Shown: positions 53,574 to 63,371 of the stretch, piece by piece
Position numbering within the stretch: position 1 is the first letter of the stretch
Layout of the letters: each line of letters begins with the position of its first letter
Origin: Teratosphaeria epicoccoides
Taxonomy: Eukaryota; Ascomycota; Dothideomycetes; Mycosphaerellales; Teratosphaeriaceae
Direction of reading: 5' to 3'
Length of the DNA: 64,000 nt
NCBI GenBank assembly: GCA_021401465.1
Contig: JADDMT010000089.1
Coordinates: forward strand, 1-64,000
The notes under the pieces: generated by a model
The model's input: the letters and a program-made list of their open reading frames with translations, nothing else
What the model was told of the DNA's origin: nothing
The model's database searches: none
Program-made: the position numbers and the translations under genes

Positions 53574-55736
53574 ATGGGATTGGAAGACTTTGAGAAGGAG
53601 CTGGCGGCGAGCAAACAGTCAGCGAAACAGTCATCCTCAAAGCACCACCGCAGCCAGCGCGACAGCAGACACCACCACCGATCGCATAGACCCAGAGACG
53701 ATGTGCGAGACGATGTGCGAGACGATGAGCGACGGGGAAGACATAAGCGACATCGCCATCCTGATGATAATCATGACGAAGGAGAAGAAGGTGGCGGACG
53801 CCCACGGCATCGTAAGAAACATCGAAGCGCTACGCCTGAGCGCATGAAAGAGGCCGAGTCGGAGGTAAAGGTGTTTGACAGCGGCGGGGAGGATGAATGG
53901 GTGGAGAAGGAAGTCGCCACTGCGCCGCCGGAAGAGCAAGTGCTGGACGCACGGGACGGAGGCGGCCAAGTGCAGCGAGATGCCTGGATGCAGGATCCTT
54001 CGGCGCTGGACGTCGACTATGTGCAGCGTCGCAAGAAAGAGGAGCCGAAGAGTCAATTTGTGGGCGCCAAGCAGAATGACGAGTTCAAGGTGCACGAGTC
54101 GAGCGTCAACCAGCATTTGGCAGATCTGCAGCGGGACTTGGACTCGGATGGCGACGATGGCGATGCAGACAAGTTGGACAAGGACGAGCCCGCGCCGCAT
54201 GAAGTCAGCTATACCTTTGGCGACTCGGGCAGCTCGTGGCGCTTGACGAAGCTTCAAGCCGTGTACAGGCAGGCGAAAGAGACTGGGAGAGACGTGGACC
54301 ATGTCGCGCTGGAGCGGTACGGCAATTTACGAGACTTTGATGATGCACGTGAAGAGGAGCGAGAGCTGGATCGGCGGAAACTGTACGGCAGGGACTATGT
54401 CGGACTCGAGAAGCCGTCGGGAGAGCTCTACCAAGAACGCAAGATCAAGGCAGGCACACGTCGTGATCAGAAGGAGGAAAATCACAAAGACCTCCCCAAA
54501 GGCGAGGGCATGGCGGAGCTTCCGCCTCCGCAGACAACCGTCCCCCTTGATCGTACAGCTCTCAACAAGCTGAAAGCACAACTCATGCGAGCCCAGTTGA
54601 TAAAAGCGCCCAATGTCACCCAGCTCGAAGAGGAATACAACCGCGCCGAAGCTGCCAGCATGTCCAACTGCGCGCAACCCGACGTGGTGGTGCTCGGTAA
54701 TCAGGACAATCGAGCACTCGCCTCTCGCTCTGCCGAAGTCAATGCCGTCTCTGGCAAGCGCGGCCGTGATCGAGGTCTTGTGACCGAGAATGATGATATG
54801 TCCATTGAGGACATGGTGCGTCAGGAGAAGCGTACACGCGGCGCAAACGGCGGCGAAGGTCGAGCGTTCGCGGAGCGCATCGCAAAGGACGGCAGATTCA
54901 AGGATGACCTGGACTACATGGATGACAATGCTCAGAATCTGAGCAAGAAAGTCCTCAAATCCGATGTCAATCTACGCAACACTGCCATCGGAGACTTTCA
55001 GAAGACCCAACGGATTCTAGACTCCTGTCCGCTCTGTCACCACGAAGATCGTGTAGGGGCAGATGCCCTGCCCACAGCCCCTAGTGTCAGTCTCGCAACT
55101 CGTACATACCTTACTCTACCCACAGAACCGGAAGTCGCAAAAGGCGGCGCCGTCATCGTCCCCATCCAACACCGCATGAACCTGCTCGAGTGCGACGACG
55201 ACGAATGGGAAGAGATGCGGAACTTCATGAAGTCCCTCACTCGACACTATGCCGCGCAGGACAAAAGCGTCATATTCTACGAGAATGCAGCACACATGCT
55301 CTCCCGCAAAGGTCACGCCGCTATGTTTGCGGTGCCGCTTTCTCACCACCTGGCGGAGAACTCGCCAGCGTATTTCAAGGAAGCTGTCCTTGCCTCCGAC
55401 GAGCAATGGTCCCAGCATAAACCCATCATCGACACTCTAGCCCTCTCCCAGAAACCAGGCTATGGCAAGCAGGCTTTCCGCAAGGCGCTGCCAAGGGAGA
55501 TGCCGTATTTTCACGTCTGGTTCAATCTAGACGGCGGAATGGGACATGTGGTTGAGGACGATCGGCGGTGGCCCAAAGGTGATCTATTTGCGAGAGAAGT
55601 CATTGGGGGCATGCTGGACAAGGGTCCGGAGGTCATTAAAAAGCAGGGGAAGTGGGAGAGGTATGATCGCCGAGTAGAGTCGTTCAGGAAGAAGTGGTCC
55701 GAGTGGGATTGGACGAAGATGTTGATGGAAGGCTAG
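53574..55736 (+). CDS. CWF19: Cwf19-like splicing factor
   Basis: Single exon of 720 codons from ATG at 53574. The N-terminus is an Arg/His/Ser/Asp-rich region with a local repeat of RDDV. The middle includes DAWMQDPSALDVDYVQRRKK and MVRQEKRTRGANGGEGRAFA. The C-terminus has the CwfJ domains: LDSCPLCHHEDR, then VAKGGAVIVPIQHRMNLLEC and the HIT-like PYFHVWFNLDGGMGHVVEDD. Cwf19 (human CWF19L2) joins the spliceosome late and helps with intron lariat release. The C-x2-C-x-H zinc-like start of CwfJ_C_1 (CPLCHH) is intact. Confidence 0.93.
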   Translation: MGLEDFEKELAASKQSAKQSSSKHHRSQRDSRHHHRSHRPRDDVRDDVRDDERRGRHKRHRHPDDNHDEGEEGGGRPRHRKKHRSATPERMKEAESEVKVFDSGGEDEWVEKEVATAPPEEQVLDARDGGGQVQRDAWMQDPSALDVDYVQRRKKEEPKSQFVGAKQNDEFKVHESSVNQHLADLQRDLDSDGDDGDADKLDKDEPAPHEVSYTFGDSGSSWRLTKLQAVYRQAKETGRDVDHVALERYGNLRDFDDAREEERELDRRKLYGRDYVGLEKPSGELYQERKIKAGTRRDQKEENHKDLPKGEGMAELPPPQTTVPLDRTALNKLKAQLMRAQLIKAPNVTQLEEEYNRAEAASMSNCAQPDVVVLGNQDNRALASRSAEVNAVSGKRGRDRGLVTENDDMSIEDMVRQEKRTRGANGGEGRAFAERIAKDGRFKDDLDYMDDNAQNLSKKVLKSDVNLRNTAIGDFQKTQRILDSCPLCHHEDRVGADALPTAPSVSLATRTYLTLPTEPEVAKGGAVIVPIQHRMNLLECDDDEWEEMRNFMKSLTRHYAAQDKSVIFYENAAHMLSRKGHAAMFAVPLSHHLAENSPAYFKEAVLASDEQWSQHKPIIDTLALSQKPGYGKQAFRKALPREMPYFHVWFNLDGGMGHVVEDDRRWPKGDLFAREVIGGMLDKGPEVIKKQGKWERYDRRVESFRKKWSEWDWTKMLMEG

Positions 55737-56213
55737 GGAATGCATGAATCGAACTAGAATCACTACTGTCACCGAATCTTGGTAGACTTACTATCACAGA
55801 ATCTCCTGCCAATCGAAGAAGCTCGACTCCCGTCTGTCTGCTCGTACATCCTGCTGTATATATTAGCTGCCAAGCAACGCCAGACGCCACCCCGACCAGA
55901 TGTAGCCTAGCTCACAGATGTATCTGCAACTCAATCTTCGCCTAACCTCAAGCTGTGCAAGATCTCCTTGCAGAGTGACGTCGTCGAGGTTATCTACTAA
56001 GCCCGCCCACGCGACTGCGGCACAACATGAAGTTCCCAGCTTGACTCTAAACACATCCTGCGATGCTGTTGGAGTGAGCGAGACGTGGAAAGGTTCATAG
56101 GCATTCCAGGTAGGCCGTGGCAACTTCTCCCGTGCGACTTTGCTTGCTTGCTTGATACATACATACATACATACATACATACTCATTGCTGCAGTGCGAC
56201 TGCAGCAGCCGGC
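55737..56213. other. Intergenic interval and MFS promoter
   Basis: 3' flank of CWF19 and 5' flank of the MFS gene, with the tetranucleotide array at 56143-56182. No gene is seen. Confidence 0.5.
56143..56182. repeat. Microsatellite: (CTTG)3 followed by (ATAC)7
   Basis: Three CTTG units (56143-56154) are followed by seven perfect ATAC units (56155-56182). The array ends 31 bp upstream of the MFS start codon, so it is in the leader or core promoter. Slippage there could alter expression. Confidence 0.9.
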
Positions 56214-58058
56214 ATGGACCATCCAAAGAAAGACGTCGGCGCCGCGGTTGGTGCTAAGAGTTCCACCTATGTTGAGCCGGGGAGAGGAGAGGATGGTGTG
56301 GTGCCGAATGAGTTGGAGGGGCTGAGTCTGTATGAGAAGAAGTGTGTGCTGATCAACCGAGAGATTGACAACAGTGGCATGGGTGAGCGGTCATGCTCGA
56401 GCAGAACCTTCAGAGGCGAAGGTGCTGATGAAAGCGTAGGTCGCTACCAATGGTATATCTGGTTTCTGTGCGGCTTTGGCTACCTCCTCGATCTGCTGTG
56501 GGCGCAAGCGTTTGGGCTTGTTCTAAGTCCTCTCGAGCAGGAGCTTGGGTTCCCGGGCGACGAGTCGGGTAATATCTCGGTTGGTCCTCTGGCTTGCAGC
56601 CTTCTCTCTGATTCTTCGCAGAACCATGCTGACTTGGCTCATGAGGTCGCATTCTCGTCAGGTCTCACGGCCGGCGCATTTGTCTGGGGCGTATTGGTCG
56701 ACATTGTAGGACGGCGATGGGCTTTCAACCTCACATGCCTGATCTCCGCGGCTTTTGGTCTTGGTCTGGGTGGGTGCAACACGTACACGGCTTTCCTTGT
56801 CGTTACTGCCTTTGTGGGCTTCGGTATCGGCGGCAATATACCTATTGACACGACAATCTGCCTCGAGTTCATCCCGCAGAATCGTCGCTTTCTGCTGGCT
56901 CTCTTGTCGATCTTCCAACCTATTGGCGTGGTCGTCACCTGTGCAATCGCATACGGCTTCATACCGAAGTATTCCTGCTCGCCGAATTTCAGCGAAGCGA
57001 ATCCATTGCCCTCTTGCAATGCCGTGGCTGCTGGCGAGGCATGCTGTACGAAGGCAAGCAATATGGGCTGGCGCTACCTCCTGTTTACTCTCGGGGCCAT
57101 CACCATGGGCGTGTTCATCTTGCGATTCGTGGTCTTCCGTTTCCAGGAATCGCCGAAGTTCTTGGTCTACCGCGGCCAAGACGACAAGGCGATCCAGGTG
57201 CTGGAGCACATCGCGAAAACGAACAAGAGGCCATGCGGCGTCACAAAGGCAGACTTTGAGGCTTTGACTACCGAGGAGACATCAATGCACAGTGCTACTG
57301 CACTTCTTGGAGCCGGGAAAGCACAGAAGCAGGCCAGCACGAAAGAGAAAATCTTGATCGAGCTGGCGAGATACAAGCTGCTGTTCAATGGCTGGCAGAT
57401 GACTTACCTTACCATTCTGGTTTGGCTGACGTACATCATGGACTTCTGGGGTTTCACTCTAGCCGGAACCTACCTCCCTACCGTCCTCGCCCTCAAGAAT
57501 GGCTCCATCGACTTGTCCCTCGAGTTCACTTATCGCAGCTACATCGCCATTTACGCTCCAGGCATTGTCGGTGTCGTCGTCGGCGCTATGATGTACAACG
57601 TGCCCCGCTTCGGCCGCAAGCTCGCCATGGTGATTAGTAGCGGGCTCATGGGCGCTTCGATCTTCATCTTCTCTGCTGTCAACGACGAGGCCTCGAATAT
57701 CGGATTGAATGTCATGGAGTACTTCTTCCAGAGCATGTTCAATTCCGTGTTGTACGGATGGACGCCGGAGGTGTTTGCTGCGCCGATCAGAGGGACGGCT
57801 TGTGGCGTGGCGAGCTTCTGGGGGAGGTTGTTCAGTATCATTGCGTGAGTCCTGATCGTTGTCCAGATCTGGGACAAGCTGCTGACGTGCTCCTGCAGAC
57901 CGCTGACAGCCCAGAGCCTGGTGCCATCTGACTCCAATGGGCTCAGCAGTCCGGGGACTATCAACAACATTTTGTACCTGGCAGGAGGCATCACGCTGGG
58001 CTGCGTCATTACTACTGCGCTTCTGCCTAACAAGGTGCTTGGGAAGCAGAGCTTTTAG
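56214..58058 (+). CDS. MFS transporter, SV2/metabolite:H+ symporter-like
   Basis: Four exons: 56214-56382, 56440-56579, 56646-57844 and 57899-58058; 555 residues. The first two introns (57 and 66 bp) are multiples of three and lack stops, but removing them restores family sequence: DNSGMGRYQWYIWFLCGFGY and GDESGNISVAFSSGLTAGAF. The rest shows motif A (WGVLVDIVGRRWAFN), the glycine-rich GFGIGGNIPIDTTICLEFIP, a large central loop and about 12 helices, ending NKVLGKQSF. Fungal relatives resemble synaptic-vesicle SV2 proteins; substrates are unknown. A TACATACATAC microsatellite lies just upstream. Two decayed genes follow on its right. Confidence 0.85.
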
Positions 58059-58500
58059 TTCCATTTCGACAGTAAGTGAAACAGACTTGTCCCAGACTCC
58101 CTGCCTCACAATAGTCCTCAGTAGTCCTTCTTCAGGCGGCGACAGCCGATCAACCTGTTAGCTTGACCCATCGTGGCACCTCAGATAGGCAGGAGCGCAT
58201 CCTTGTCGTCCTTCAAGGAAGCTGCCTGGATCGAATGGCGGCCAGGATAAGAAGGCACCATCGTATGGCGGCTCTCGTCACCAACAGCCGAAACATATTC
58301 GTCTCTTGTCCACCGCAGCATCACTTCGGTAGACGTTAGCATTGCATTGGCGACATATATACCAGCCAGCTCGACTTTCACAGGCAAGACCTGCGAATCT
58401 AGCTACAATACCGTCAGAACGATCTCTCAGCCTCATGCTGAATCGTTTTCTCCGTCGCCACTAGCGCCAACGGCTTCGCCGGTCCAATGTCACAAGGCTG

Positions 58501-58930
58501 ATGGGCGGGAACGGGCGAGTCCACAACCGTGCTGGCAGGAGCGACTCGGATGTCTCAGCCAATGGCGCCTTCTTGCTGGCTTCCGTCAATTCGACCATCG
58601 GCAACGGGTTAGGCACAAATCATTCATCGCCGATTTTTGTGTCGGCATTGACGCTCATCAACGAGGAGAGAACTGCTGCTAGCAACGGGCCCGTTGGATT
58701 TGTCAATCCAGCGTTGTGTGAGCACCCTTGTGTGAGTTATGTTCGGTATGCTTTCTGGATGTTGGGAAAGCGAGCTGATTGACTGTAAGGTGTTCCAACG
58801 ACATCACAAGCGGGCTCGAATCGAAATTGTGACTCGTCCAGGTAGACAGCTCCTGGCTGGGGACCCGGTGACCGGCTTGGGCAGACCGAATTATCCTAAG
58901 ATGCTGGATCTGTGGTTGAGCCTGCCTTGA
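58501..58930 (+). pseudogene. C-terminal remnant of an S53 (sedolisin) peptidase gene
   Basis: Sedolisin C-terminal motifs follow in order but in different frames: RVHNRAGRSDSDVSANGAFL, then IGNGLGTNHSSPIFVSALTL and INEERTAASNGPVGFVNPAL, then after frame disruption FQRHHKRAR-region sequence, and finally DPVTGLGRPNYPKMLDLWLS LP in the frame ending at 58930. The catalytic GTSxS serine position reads GTN. Nothing of the prodomain or the Glu/Asp catalytic part is seen to the left. Intact members are secreted acidic endo- or tripeptidyl peptidases. Frameshifts, a lost catalytic Ser and a missing N-terminus mark it as a dead fragment. Confidence 0.75.
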
Positions 58931-58944
58931 ATCCTGATCCATGG

Positions 58945-59760
58945 GTAGGGACGTATGAGCGATTTTGCCCTGCTCGACGAGCACAATCTCATCGACTCGC
59001 GCGCATCGGAATACTAAACCCTCTTCCAAGTCTTCAACATTGCGGTCTTCGTCACGACTTCCCAAACCCTTATCCTTCGATATCAGTACCTGCCTTCATA
59101 AGACCCATAGACTCCGAGTCCAAAGCCATGGTCCGCGCGCTACTCTCCCGCCACCTCGTGATCCACTTTGAGCCCATCTCAGCGTTCGCAATTGCACAAA
59201 AGTCATTGACGTGGTCGTGCCCACAGCCGACAGCCGCCACGTCCTCCACCCGCGCATCGCAGGAACGGGAGTGCAAGGCTGGCCCTTCGATGGGCATTCC
59301 ACGCCGACCATTAATTATCATGAGGTGGTCGTGATTTGCAAGCTCGGGGAGTGGAATGTGGAAGAGGGCCAGAGAATATGCTTCGTTTCTGGATGGCGGA
59401 TGTCTCGTATATCCCGTGAGATGTGCTTGAATCATTCGATGTGGCTTGGCTTGATGAAGTCATAATCAGGGGATTACGCATCACTCTTCACCTCACCATA
59501 GGGGTCCAGCTAGCATAGTTTGATCGTCTCGATCTCTGCTCTCCGGTCTGAACAAGCATCACCAGGTCCAGCTGCTCAAGTTCCAGGTCCTCAGAGATGA
59601 AGTCCTGTGTCCGGACATCCGCTTCGAACGGCGCAAGGAGACGGCCGTCGGGGTCTATGGCGTCTCTGCAAGGCCAGATCTCCGAGGACATGTGGGTGTC
59701 GGAGATCTGGACGATCTTGAGTTCGCCATTGATGTTCGGGCGGAAAGCTGGCAATGTGAC
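58945..59760 (-). pseudogene. Decayed Dcr2-like metallophosphoesterase gene
   Basis: On the minus strand, motifs appear in family order: FRPNINGELKIVQISDTHMS (59750-59690, keeping the D-x-H metal motif), LDLVMLVQTGEQ (an altered GD motif), then a gap where the GNHD block should be, then LALFHIPLPEL and AAVGCGHDHVNDFCA (the GHDH motif) near 59350-59180, and finally ARVDEIVLVEQGKIAH near 58960-59000, which resembles the family C-terminus. About 120 residues of the catalytic core are missing and the pieces lie in different frames. Intact relatives are secreted or vacuolar calcineurin-like phosphatases. It overlaps no live gene. Confidence 0.7.
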
Positions 59761-60074
59761 ATCTCGGTTGGCATAGCCTCATCCGACTGGGCGAAGGTTT
59801 GAAAGGGATGGACCAGCAGTAATGCAGGAGAAAGGCACAAATCTTGAATCCCGAACGAGCAGCCGAGTCAGCAGCGACGTGCTCCGCGTGTGATGTAGCC
59901 TGAGCACTCCATTGGCTGATGACTAGGATCAGGCGGTCGCTTTCTGCGAACTGGTTCCTGGGCTGGTCGCTCTCATTTCAGCAGTTGCACCGACGTCGAC
60001 GTTTGAAATACACTCATCAGCATTCTCCGTGAATCTCATGCTCATTTTGGTAAAGTCATGCCTTGAAAAGCAGC
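59761..60074. other. Intergenic interval
   Basis: Between the phosphoesterase relic and the 3' end of the DNA ligase gene. No gene is seen. Confidence 0.5.
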
Positions 60075-62846
60075 TCAGTACTCGAAGTCATCATCAATGC
60101 CCGTCTTCTTCTCCTTGCCCGCCTCGGTCTGCTTGCGATACATCTCCGCAACCTGCTTACTGCTCGTGGCGTCCTCCGGCTTCTTGTCATCCCTGACTCT
60201 GATGAATCGCGGGAAGCGCAGTGATACGCCCCGATCGAACTCTTTGAACGCAGCTCGATAGCGTGGCGAAAGGGTGAGATCCGCAGTCTTGACCTCCCAC
60301 ACGTGCTTCGGCTCGAACCAGACATCCGGTTGATCGTTCTTACCCGTGCTGCGATCGTAAAAAGGTTTTGCGCGGTCGATGACAATCGGCGACAACGTAT
60401 CGTAAAGCTCGGTGAGTAAAGCTTCAGAGAAGCCCGTACCGATGTTGCAGACGGTTTCGTATCGCTCAGTGCTCGGATTGTAGCAGGCCAGATGGAAGGC
60501 ACCATACACTGATGTGCGTTTGCCCTTGCCGTAATAGGCGCCGAGGACGACGAGATCAAGAGAATCACCAGCGCCGGCGAGGTAATCTTTCTTGACTTTA
60601 AGCCAGTTCTGCGATCGTCGGGAGGGCTCATAGTGTGATTCCATGCCATCCAGCATCTTGACCATGAGACCTTCGCAGGAAGCGGCGATTGAGGCTTCGA
60701 GCAGAGTCTGGATCTCATCGATCTCGCGCGTATTGCCATATTTTGCGAATGCAAACTCGCCCTCCACCTCCTCGAACGCCTCGTATAGAAGGTCTCTTCG
60801 CTCGCGGAACGGCTTGTTAACAACCGCCTCGCCATTGAGATAGAGCAAGTCGAAAGCGAAGACGCAAACCTTGACTTTGACATCATCGGCCTTGACATCT
60901 TTTCGTTTGCGCGTCATAAGCTGCTGGAAGGGTAGCACATGCCTTTTCTCCACGTCCCAGGCGACAGTCTCGCAGTCCAGCACGAATGATTTTGTGCCCG
61001 ACTTCACCCATGACGGCAGCTTCGCGAGGATGTCAGGATACTTCTTTGACAAATCTTCACTGTTCCGGGAGAAGATGTTCGAGATGCCGCGATCTGTCTT
61101 GCCTTCTTTGGGAGCAGCTTCGTTGGAACCGGCATAATCTTCATCAGCGTCATGAGCGACGAAGTGTATTTGAGCGCGCTCGCCGTCGTACTTGTATTCA
61201 CATGTGAAGTCTTTGCCCTCAAACCGATCTAGCACTTCGCCAATAGATTTGGTCGGTTTGGCAAGCATAGGCTTGAGCGGGACACCAGGCTGCAACTTGC
61301 ATGATTCTCGAAGTTTCCAGATGCCGCCTTTCAGCAGAGCTGGCACTATGACTTCGTAGCTGGGAAGTTCGTTGTAGACCGCCTTGAAGACCTCCTCACC
61401 CTTTTTGAGGTCGGCCTCGGACGGCACCTTCTTGCCATCCTTGCTGATCTCGTGGGCTGTCATCGCGTGAGCCAAGGCGACCTGGAGGTTCTTGTCTGCA
61501 AGTCCAAGTCGCATTTTACCTTCCAGAGCACGAATGATGAACTTGGATTCGGACGGGCCGCCTTTGTCTTTGTTGATGTCTACCACTTGGCCTTTCGGAA
61601 GAGCGACGTCAGCCGCCGAGAGAAGCTTCTTGATGCCGTCGACCTTGCGACCTTGCGCACCTTGCCCTTCGACCGTCGCGATCTTCATCAGACCCTCGTG
61701 CACACCACGAACAGTCAAAGGCTTCGGCTTGAACATGGTGGGCTGATTACCTCGGGACTTCGCAGCGACGAGGCCCAGATCTCCGATCTTCTTCTGATCA
61801 TCCTTGATGATGGCCAGGCTGCGCCCAGTCGTCTCGCCGATGGCCTTCATGATCAGGCTTTCGCCAATACCAAGCTCGATTCCGGCATAGTCGGCCGCCA
61901 ACTTGCCGATCATGAGCAGGACTGTGGGAAGGAGATCCTCAGGCGTCAGTCCGACTACTTGTCGCAGGAAGGCCGAGCATAGTGCTAAGATTTCCAGGCG
62001 CTTGGTCGTCATCTCAATCTTTGAAAAGGTTGTACAAAGTGCAGCGTAAGGCACGGAATCTCCAGCCTTCCAGTCAGGGTACGCATGTTTGTCCGATGAC
62101 TTGAGGGTAAATTGAATCTTCTCGCGGGCCTTAGCAGAGACGGCCGATGCCCCGTCAGACTCATCAGCTTCTTCCTCTGCTGCAGAATCTGGCTCGCCAT
62201 TGCGCGAGACTTCCTCTGCTCCGTGGTCAGATGCTGCAATTGCCTTCTTTGACAGCGGGCCCTTTGAGGCCGTGGATGACTTTGCCGGTCGGGATGTCTG
62301 CTTTGCCTTGGTCGGCTCATCTTCGTCGTCAGAGGCTCTATCGGCCTTGTCCACCCTCTCGTCTTCGTCGTCAATCTCGACCGGCTTGGTCGCCGCTTTG
62401 CCTGTGGTCTTCTTTGTAGCTACACCTTTCTTTGGCTTGACGATCGTCTCTGCCCTCTGCCGCTGCTTCTTGACCGGTGGTGCCTCTTCCTGATCCTCTG
62501 CGTCGTCACCTTCCCCCACGTGTGATGCTGTCCGCTTCTTGGTTGAGACTGGAGATCCCGGCTTCTTCCCCACCGCTGTATCTGCCTCCCCATCCGTGCC
62601 TTCCTCTCTGGGCATGGTGTCGTCCTCCATGTTGACGTCGTCGTGTTTCGCATGCCCGCTGACGCCATTGGGCTGGGAGTTGACCTTTGACGAGAAGTTC
62701 AGCTTGGCCTGCTGTGGTGGTTCCGCTTTGCTTCCGATTGGGTTGGCGAAGAAGTTGCTGTGCCGTCATCAGTCTCTGCGCAGGTCGGGAGGCACACAGC
62801 ATGCATAGCACTCGACATACCCGAGCGTCGCCTGCTTTGGCGCCAT
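60075..62846 (-). CDS. CDC9: DNA ligase I (Cdc9-type)
   Basis: Two exons, 62846-62821 and 62757-60075, with a 63-bp intron (GTATGT, CTGAT, CACAG); 902 residues. The short first exon plus the join gives MAPKQATLGNFFANP, a PCNA-interacting PIP box (Q-x2-L-x2-F-F). A disordered Lys/Glu/Ser-rich region follows, then the DNA-binding domain and the catalytic core: EYKYDGERAQIH with adenylated Lys531, FAFDLLYLNGE (motif IIIa), CEGLMVKMLDG (motif IV) and QNWLKVKKDY (motif V). The OB-fold includes SLRFPRFIRVRDDKKPEDAT. DNA ligase I seals Okazaki fragments. A short upstream ATG frame cannot replace exon 1, since the PIP box requires splicing. Confidence 0.96.
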
Positions 62847-63371
62847 CTTGTTGGCAGTGCATGCAGCAATGTGTGCCAGAGTGCAAGAGCTGTATGGCTG
62901 CGCGTGCTGTCGGGTGGGCAGTTGCAGGTGGATGGCGGAATCAATCGTGACCAGCGACGATGCGCTCCTTCCAAATCTAGCAGCAGCACATGACGATGGG
63001 GGCAGTGGGCAGCGGGACCTCAGCATAACACCGATAGTAGTATTGTGTCTGTGTGCAACACGAAAATGACGCGTCGAAGGCGGTGCTACATTCAATACCT
63101 ACTGTGCACATGCATGTATACGCGCCGGGTGACAGGGTTCAAAGTTCCTCCACGACCGACTGACGCACACACATGCATGATGCATCAATGATGTACTGCT
63201 CCACTCCCACCTGGTGGAATGGCCAACACCATCCAAGGGATCCTCGTCCGCGCGGCAGGTACAGACAGGCAACATGCACAGATAAGATCATCCGCGTCGC
63301 TCGGCTTTCCTTCCGCCTCCGTCTTGTTCTTCTCGATCGCGACACTCTCGTGGCAGGAACGATCAAGCAAC
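62847..63371. other. Divergent promoter interval
   Basis: Lies between the DNA ligase start and the 2EXR gene at the right edge. No gene is seen; a TGCATG-rich stretch is near 63100-63180. Confidence 0.5.
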
